Below, piece by piece: positions 43,623 through 48,521 of a stretch of 48,521 nucleotides of DNA. The stretch lies in assembly GCA_030747675.1 (NCBI GenBank), contig JASLKH010000056.1, positions 1-48,521 of the forward strand, written 5' to 3'. Source of the stretch: Candidatus Thalassarchaeaceae archaeon. Its GTDB lineage: Archaea; Thermoplasmatota; Poseidoniia; Poseidoniales; Thalassarchaeaceae. Position numbers and translations under genes: made by a program. Numbering within the stretch: the stretch's first letter is position 1; each line of letters begins with the position of its first letter. The notes below the pieces were generated by a model, which saw only the letters and a program-made list of their open reading frames with translations, ran no database searches and was not told where the DNA came from.

Positions 43623-44310
43623 AGATATTGGTTTTGATTTTGAGTTAGAAACGGATAGCCTTTCGGATAGTTTGGGAAGATATCTCCCAAGAAGATCATT
43701 GTATGTGGTATCAGGAGCAATTGGTGCCGGTAAGAGTTTAATTTCTCAGCGATTAGCTTACGGTTTAGTTGCACATGGTGCGAAGTTGGCTTTAGTTACA
43801 ACCGAACTAACAACCAGAGGATGGCTTGAACAAGTAGCCAGCCTTGGATACCCACTAAGCGACGCAGCTGAATCCGGACAATTCACATTATTATCCCGAT
43901 TTGGAGTTATTTCCGACGAAGTTGAAGAGCAAGTGGGAATCGAAGAAATACTCGAGTCAAAACCCCTTCAATCTGCGGATATTTCAATCATAGATTGCGC
44001 CTCAACAATCTTACAAAACTCAGAAGTATCAGCAGATGAATTACTGAGTAAGTTACGAAACTTTTGTTCGAAGAACCGGTCATTGATGTTACTCATAGAC
44101 CCCGATGAAATGGCCCCTGAAGTCACGCGTGCTTTGACATCATCAGCCGAAGTAGTCATTGAAATGAGAACTTCTGAAATCGGAGGGGGGTTGAATCGCA
44201 CAGTCGCAGTCACCCGATTCCTTCGTGCTGCAGGCCCAGTCCAACCTCGCATCGGCTGGAGAGTAGAACCAGGGATGGGCTTCATCGTAGACATCACTGC
44301 GGTCAGTTAG
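43615..44310 (+). CDS. flaH: Archaellum ATPase-regulator FlaH (KaiC-like)
   Basis: A 231-residue RecA/KaiC-like protein. Start TTG at 43615 with an excellent GAGGTGATT element 4 bases upstream, overlapping FlaG by 8 bases. Walker A is GAIGAGKSLI (residues 36-45), and the Walker B-like strand is ADISIIDCAST. The protein binds ATP, forms a ring under the FlaI motor and helps switch between assembly and rotation. Length normal. Confidence 0.9.
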   Translation: MPEDIGFDFELETDSLSDSLGRYLPRRSLYVVSGAIGAGKSLISQRLAYGLVAHGAKLALVTTELTTRGWLEQVASLGYPLSDAAESGQFTLLSRFGVISDEVEEQVGIEEILESKPLQSADISIIDCASTILQNSEVSADELLSKLRNFCSKNRSLMLLIDPDEMAPEVTRALTSSAEVVIEMRTSEIGGGLNRTVAVTRFLRAAGPVQPRIGWRVEPGMGFIVDITAVS

Positions 44311-44320
44311 GGTGAGATAA

Positions 44321-46048
44321 ATGGAAGTCGAGGAAGAGGGCGAAGACGGCATATTTGCCAGAGGCGATCTTGACGGAGTTATGAATCGGTATGATCACGT
44401 ACGAACATGGGTTGAGGATTTTGAAGGGAAGCATGGGGCACGCCCATTCTATTATGGAGATCTAGATAGGGATGCAAGAAAGGATCCAATCAATTTAATC
44501 TATCATCTAAGGGGCCCATTATTCGCTCATGTTTACCGGCCACCCGATGACCAAGAGGGTGCAGGAAGCACCCTTTGGTTTGCGATCGAACCACATTTGA
44601 CCGAAGAAGAGGAAAATATGAAGCAAGAAATTGTTGAAAGGTTACTGAGAGAGGCCCCTAGTGCCCCATCATTCTCCTCAGATGCCGAATTTGAATCGAT
44701 GCTTGAAGGCATGATTGCCAAACATACCATAGTTTCAAGCGAATCAGCATCACTCACGGATGCTACAACATCAGTTCGCAGATTTTTGGGTTTTGGTGAA
44801 CCAAAAATTTCTGTAAATGAAAAGCAGTTAGAGCGTCTGACTTACACAATTATCCGCGATCTTGTTCGATCAGGTCCTTTAGAGTCCCTTCTCTCAGATG
44901 AAATGCTTGAAGATATTCACGCAATCGGTTTGAGATATATCAGCATGGATCACAAAGTGTTTGGAATGGTAACATCAAATATACGATTTCGAGATAGAGA
45001 AATGCTTGAAAGATATCTCCGAGCAATGTCGGAACGAATTGGACGACCTGTGTCCGACAGTAAACCAATTATCGATGGGGCACTTTTGGATGGTAGCAGA
45101 ATCAATATTGTTTATTCCGATGACGTATCGATGTTGGGATCCTCTTTTACCATTCGTAAATTCGCAGAAGAGACAATTTCAATCACTCAATTGATTCAAT
45201 GGGGAACAATGTCTGCAGAAGTTGCTGCATATGTGTGGCTGTGCTTGGAGAACGGAATGTCCTTACTGGTGTCTGGAGAGACAGCATCTGGTAAAACAAC
45301 CACTTTGAATGCCATTCTCCCTTTCATTGACCACAATGTCAAAATTTACTCGGCTGAAGACACACCTGAAGTTAAAGTTCGACATAGATTATGGCAACGT
45401 TTAGTGACGAGAGATTCAAAAAACGAGGACTCCCGAGTAGAAATGTTCGATCTCCTGAAAGCAGCTTTGAGAAGTCGACCCAGATACATCATTATTGGTG
45501 AGATTCGAGGAGCAGAAGGCGCCACAGCATTCCAAGCGATGCAAACAGGTCACCCAGTGATAGCTACTTTCCACGCATCATCAATTGTGAAAATGATTCA
45601 ACGTTTCACTGGCGACCCCATCAATGTACCAATGAGATTCTTTGACAATCTAAACTTTGCAATTTTCCAAGAAGTGGTTGAAGCACCAGGTGGAGGAATT
45701 GCTCGTAGAATTACTGGAATTGATGAGGTGATTGGTTACAACAAGCATGCAGACGGTGTCCTAACCAGAGGCATGTTTGACTGGGACCCAGTTAGAGATA
45801 AGCACTATTTCCGTGGGATGTTCCAATCACATTTGATGGAAAATAAGATGGCTGCTTTGATGGGATTCGAGAATAAGCGTGATATTTACGAAGAGATGGC
45901 AAGAAGAAAAGAAGCCCTCCAAAGAATGGTTGATCGCAACCTTACTCACTATGATGATGTGTTCGATTTGCTTGATGTTTATTACCAGCAGGATTGGGAA
46001 GCCTTCTCCAAGGCAATCGATATTTGGACACCAATTGGAAGCGAATGA
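44321..46048 (+). CDS. flaI: Archaellum motor ATPase FlaI
   Basis: A 575-residue secretion/rotation ATPase of the type IV pilus/archaellum family. An N-terminal domain (about 1-200) is followed by the core with Walker A SGETASGKTTTLNAIL (around residue 325), the Asp box (IYSAEDTPEVKV), Walker B PRYIIIGEIRGAEG and the His box HPVIATFHASSIVKM. GGGTGAG lies 6 bases before the ATG. The enzyme drives both filament assembly and rotation with FlaJ. The stop overlaps or nearly touches the FlaJ start. Confidence 0.97.
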   Translation: MEVEEEGEDGIFARGDLDGVMNRYDHVRTWVEDFEGKHGARPFYYGDLDRDARKDPINLIYHLRGPLFAHVYRPPDDQEGAGSTLWFAIEPHLTEEEENMKQEIVERLLREAPSAPSFSSDAEFESMLEGMIAKHTIVSSESASLTDATTSVRRFLGFGEPKISVNEKQLERLTYTIIRDLVRSGPLESLLSDEMLEDIHAIGLRYISMDHKVFGMVTSNIRFRDREMLERYLRAMSERIGRPVSDSKPIIDGALLDGSRINIVYSDDVSMLGSSFTIRKFAEETISITQLIQWGTMSAEVAAYVWLCLENGMSLLVSGETASGKTTTLNAILPFIDHNVKIYSAEDTPEVKVRHRLWQRLVTRDSKNEDSRVEMFDLLKAALRSRPRYIIIGEIRGAEGATAFQAMQTGHPVIATFHASSIVKMIQRFTGDPINVPMRFFDNLNFAIFQEVVEAPGGGIARRITGIDEVIGYNKHADGVLTRGMFDWDPVRDKHYFRGMFQSHLMENKMAALMGFENKRDIYEEMARRKEALQRMVDRNLTHYDDVFDLLDVYYQQDWEAFSKAIDIWTPIGSE

Positions 46049-46056
46049 GGGATTAT

Positions 46057-47850
46057 ATGAAACGTCTCCCATTATACAAAATCGCAATTAAAAGGTTAGA
46101 AATGCCAATTAGCACATATCTACTAACTTATGTCTTGCCTGCTGGGATGACTGGCCTTCTTCTTTCCCTTTTTCTTTTCTTTACATTAGGCTCAATGTTC
46201 GTCGGGGCTTCAGGAATATTCCTGCTGGTAATGTTCCCAACACTTGCTCTTACAGCAACTTTAGTTTGGCCCCTAATTCAAGCCGCCCGGCACGCGGTTT
46301 TGATTGAGAAAGAAATGCACATGTTCATCACTCGAATGGGAATTCTGAGTATAGGCGAAGTGAACGCACAATCGATGTTCGATATTTTACGACAAATGGG
46401 CGATTATGGGGCACTTGCAGAAGAAGTAAAATCCATTGAAACTCTTGTTGAAAAATGGCACACTAGCCTTCCGGAGGCCGCCCGGATTATTGGGCGCCAG
46501 AGCGCCTCCCCAATTTGGGGTGATTTTTTGGATCGAATGGCCTTTTCAGTAGAAGCAGGCCAACCAATTGATGAATTCATGAAGGCTGAGCAAAAGACAT
46601 TTGCAAAGGAATTTGACACACTTTATGATACAAGATTAGAATCCATTGACATGCTTAAGGAAATTTATATCTCATTAACAACAACTGGAATATTTGCAAT
46701 TGTAGTTTCGGGTATTCACTTGGTATTGTTCGTTACAGATGATTACGGCTCCTCGATTATTGGTATTATGACACGGATTAGATGGGTTTTATTGGCAGCA
46801 GTAGTATTCGTCTCTATTCAAGTTGCAATGTTAGCCGCATTCAGGGCAATAGTGCCCGACGACCCAATTTTTGGGCGACATGACTTTGATACAGAATACA
46901 TCTCGACATTACGACAAATGTGGGTTGCTGCAGGGAGTGCAGCATTACCCATTCTTATTTCTGCAATAGCAGTAATTGTGCTGTATTTTGAAACAATATC
47001 GAAATCTTGGGATCAGTATGGATTAGTTCTTGCAGCCTTAATTTTCACACCATTTTTGATTCCAGGTATTACAGCATCTCGTGAAGAAAAGGGAGTAGTC
47101 CGAAGAGACGATTCTTACCCAGGTTTCATTCGTGCATTAGGGGGAACAGCACAAGCTAGGGCAGCAGAACCTTCGGCCACAATCAAGGCATTGCGAGGTA
47201 TTGATTTCGGCTCTTTGAACCAACCAATAGCAGGATTAGAAAGTCGGTTGATGCTTAGAATTGATTCGGAACGCAGTTGGGATTGGTTCTCTGCAGAAGT
47301 GAATTCTGCTATGGTTTCAAGATTCAACAGAATTTATCTTGAGGGTGCTCAGTCAAGTGGTGAACCTGCTGCAGTTGCAGATTTGGTCAGTCAAAATACG
47401 ACAAACCTCCTCTCACTTCGTCGTCGAAGATCACTATCGGCTAGTACGATGCGAGGAGTTGCGTATGGACTTTTAGTGGCAACAATAGTTTCATTCAATA
47501 TTGCAATCGCAGTAGTCTTCCGCCTTGGAACCGACGTTGCTGGTGTGGCCCAAGGAATGGGCGACATGGACTTCGGCGAAATCACATCAAATGCAGGAGG
47601 TCTTGGTTTACCAGTTCTTGAAGAATCTGGTGCAGTTGAACAAAATATTGTTTTGTTCAAAATAATTACATCGATTTTGATTATATTGATGGTTTTGATT
47701 TTATCAGCAATTGCAACAAGACTTAGAGGAGGTGGCATTTCATTAGCCTTGGGTCAAATAGCCACGATGATGTGGATTGCTGCAATTGCAAGTTGGCTTA
47801 CAGTATCCCTTTTGGATGCTACTTTAGGTGCATTTTTCGCTTCTGGATAA
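46057..47850 (+). CDS. flaJ: Archaellum membrane platform protein FlaJ
   Basis: A 597-residue polytopic protein (MKRLPLYKIAIKRLEMPIST) at the base of the archaellum, which anchors FlaI. It has a hydrophobic pair at about 20-70, a long cytoplasmic helical domain with the TadC/GspF-like pattern (MGDYGALAEEVKSIETLVEK, then FLDRMAFSVEAGQPIDEFMK) and about seven later membrane helices. The start is ATG 46057, 5 bases after GAGGG; an ATG at 46045 that overlaps the FlaI stop (ATGA) is the alternative, and the frame open to 45994 is inside FlaI. Length is typical. Confidence 0.93.
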   Translation: MKRLPLYKIAIKRLEMPISTYLLTYVLPAGMTGLLLSLFLFFTLGSMFVGASGIFLLVMFPTLALTATLVWPLIQAARHAVLIEKEMHMFITRMGILSIGEVNAQSMFDILRQMGDYGALAEEVKSIETLVEKWHTSLPEAARIIGRQSASPIWGDFLDRMAFSVEAGQPIDEFMKAEQKTFAKEFDTLYDTRLESIDMLKEIYISLTTTGIFAIVVSGIHLVLFVTDDYGSSIIGIMTRIRWVLLAAVVFVSIQVAMLAAFRAIVPDDPIFGRHDFDTEYISTLRQMWVAAGSAALPILISAIAVIVLYFETISKSWDQYGLVLAALIFTPFLIPGITASREEKGVVRRDDSYPGFIRALGGTAQARAAEPSATIKALRGIDFGSLNQPIAGLESRLMLRIDSERSWDWFSAEVNSAMVSRFNRIYLEGAQSSGEPAAVADLVSQNTTNLLSLRRRRSLSASTMRGVAYGLLVATIVSFNIAIAVVFRLGTDVAGVAQGMGDMDFGEITSNAGGLGLPVLEESGAVEQNIVLFKIITSILIILMVLILSAIATRLRGGGISLALGQIATMMWIAAIASWLTVSLLDATLGAFFASG

Positions 47851-47904
47851 AATCACAACTGATTTGAATGATTCCCTCGCCCGACAATCTAAGGAGGAGT
47901 GCCT

Positions 47905-48521
47905 ATGTCGCAAATTACCGATGAACTTTCAAGAGTGAGTGATTGGGCAAATGACCTTCCGTATTATGGAAAAATAGGCCTTTGTTTTGGCTTAAGTATC
48001 CTTGCCCTCTCTTTTACCAAATACATCGTTATCAAGAAACTAGGTGATTTAGTAAACAAAACTGAAATCGGGTGGGACAATGATTTGTTCAGACCCATAT
48101 CGATTAGAGCTCTAGCATTTGTCCTCCTTTTCTGTGTGAATGCATCACTAGCATGGATTGACCCTACAAGACTAGAATCCATCATACATTTACTGAATAT
48201 TTTGTATATTTTCATTCTAACCAGCATGCTTAGCATTACAGTGGGCGTCATAATTCACCCCATTCTAGCATACTTTCATTCTGTTGAAACTGGAGTTGCA
48301 GTTACTGGTAGGAACATATTCTTACAGGGCTTTTTGCAACTTATCATTTGGATTGTCGGATTCTTCCTCATTATGAATGAAACAAATGTCGACCTCGGCG
48401 GTTTGTTGGCATCATTTGCAGTATTCTCCCTGATTGTCGGTATAGCATTACAACAAACTCTTGGTAACATCCTTAATTCCTTCATGTTGGCTATGGATCG
48501 CCCATTCGATGTAGGGGATCG
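47905..48521 (+). CDS. MscS-family mechanosensitive channel, 3' end off the window
   Basis: A frame open from ATG 47905 to the right edge (205 codons), with AAGGAGGAG 6 bases upstream. The N-terminus has three to four hydrophobic helices (GLCFGLSILALSFTKYIVIK, ALAFVLLFCVNASLAWI, LNILYIFILTSMLSITVGVI). The MscS pore-helix pattern follows (DLGGLLASFAVFSLIVGIAL then QQTLGNILNSFMLAMDRPFD), and the last residues MDRPFDVGD match the start of the MscS beta domain. The family opens under membrane tension and protects against osmotic downshock. The C-terminus is missing here. Confidence 0.93.
   Translation, partial: MSQITDELSRVSDWANDLPYYGKIGLCFGLSILALSFTKYIVIKKLGDLVNKTEIGWDNDLFRPISIRALAFVLLFCVNASLAWIDPTRLESIIHLLNILYIFILTSMLSITVGVIIHPILAYFHSVETGVAVTGRNIFLQGFLQLIIWIVGFFLIMNETNVDLGGLLASFAVFSLIVGIALQQTLGNILNSFMLAMDRPFDVGD

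Noticed and set aside
45994-46056. Upstream extension of FlaJ overlapping FlaI
   Set aside because: The frame lies inside the FlaI gene and the ATG at 46057 has a good GAGGG site; the ATG at 46045 remains a minor alternative.

Overview
The window looks like a piece of a marine planktonic euryarchaeal genome, most probably Marine Group II (Candidatus Poseidoniales, Thermoplasmatota). The archaeal signals seen directly are an archaeal-type DnaG primase, ribosomal protein L18Ae (LX), a single class III signal-peptide archaellin with FlaF, FlaG, FlaH, FlaI and FlaJ, GGTG/GAGGTG ribosome binding sites and TATA-led, near-leaderless starts. Base composition is AT-leaning, gene spacing is very tight, and several convergent pairs overlap or touch with no spacer. 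That fits a streamlined genome, perhaps of the lower-GC MGIIb type. The lineage is inferred from gene content, not from a search.

Region 1 (1-8.3 kb) is a housekeeping mosaic: a secreted subtilisin-like protease cut by the left edge, L18Ae, two small membrane proteins (SAP domain; DUF454), purN, a MobA-like nucleotidyltransferase with two unknown genes, a 430-bp non-coding AT-rich stretch with a large stem-loop and a 19-bp direct repeat, a TerB-like protein, and dnaG. Region 2 (8.3-15 kb) holds three large unrecognised proteins: a membrane protein with a Pro/Ala repeat tail, an 842-residue helical repeat protein, and a membrane-anchored TPR protein with an exact 21-bp tandem repeat. A perfect 16-bp palindrome lies between the last two.

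Region 3 (15-26.3 kb) is metabolic and regulatory: a thioredoxin-fold protein, a SAM methyltransferase, an Lrp/AsnC regulator, enolase, a class I aminotransferase, tRNA-Cys, a glutamate-decarboxylase-like PLP enzyme, RlmH, three unknown or membrane genes, a PduO-type cobalamin adenosyltransferase, a Nudix hydrolase, a DHH phosphoesterase and a DUF4079-like membrane protein. Region 4 (26.4-30 kb) is an 1118-residue protein with a helical N-terminal solenoid and a C-terminal PIN nuclease domain, followed by an AT-rich intergenic region with three copies of a near-palindromic element and a TATA box.

Region 5 (30-47.9 kb) is the most interesting part. Twelve same-strand genes, mostly 0-13 bp apart or overlapping, begin with a putative winged-helix regulator and end with the archaellum motor genes. 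Between them lie two proteins carrying three YfaP/DUF2135-like domains, a small helical protein, a 1594-residue exported Ig-like-repeat protein with a polytopic C-terminus, and a helical-plus-beta protein. The archaellin has its own promoter and is followed by a stem-loop. No standard ArlC/D/E or chemotaxis gene is recognised, and an unfamiliar 270-residue protein sits in the ArlCDE position. I infer an undescribed archaellum-associated module. The window ends inside an MscS-type channel gene.
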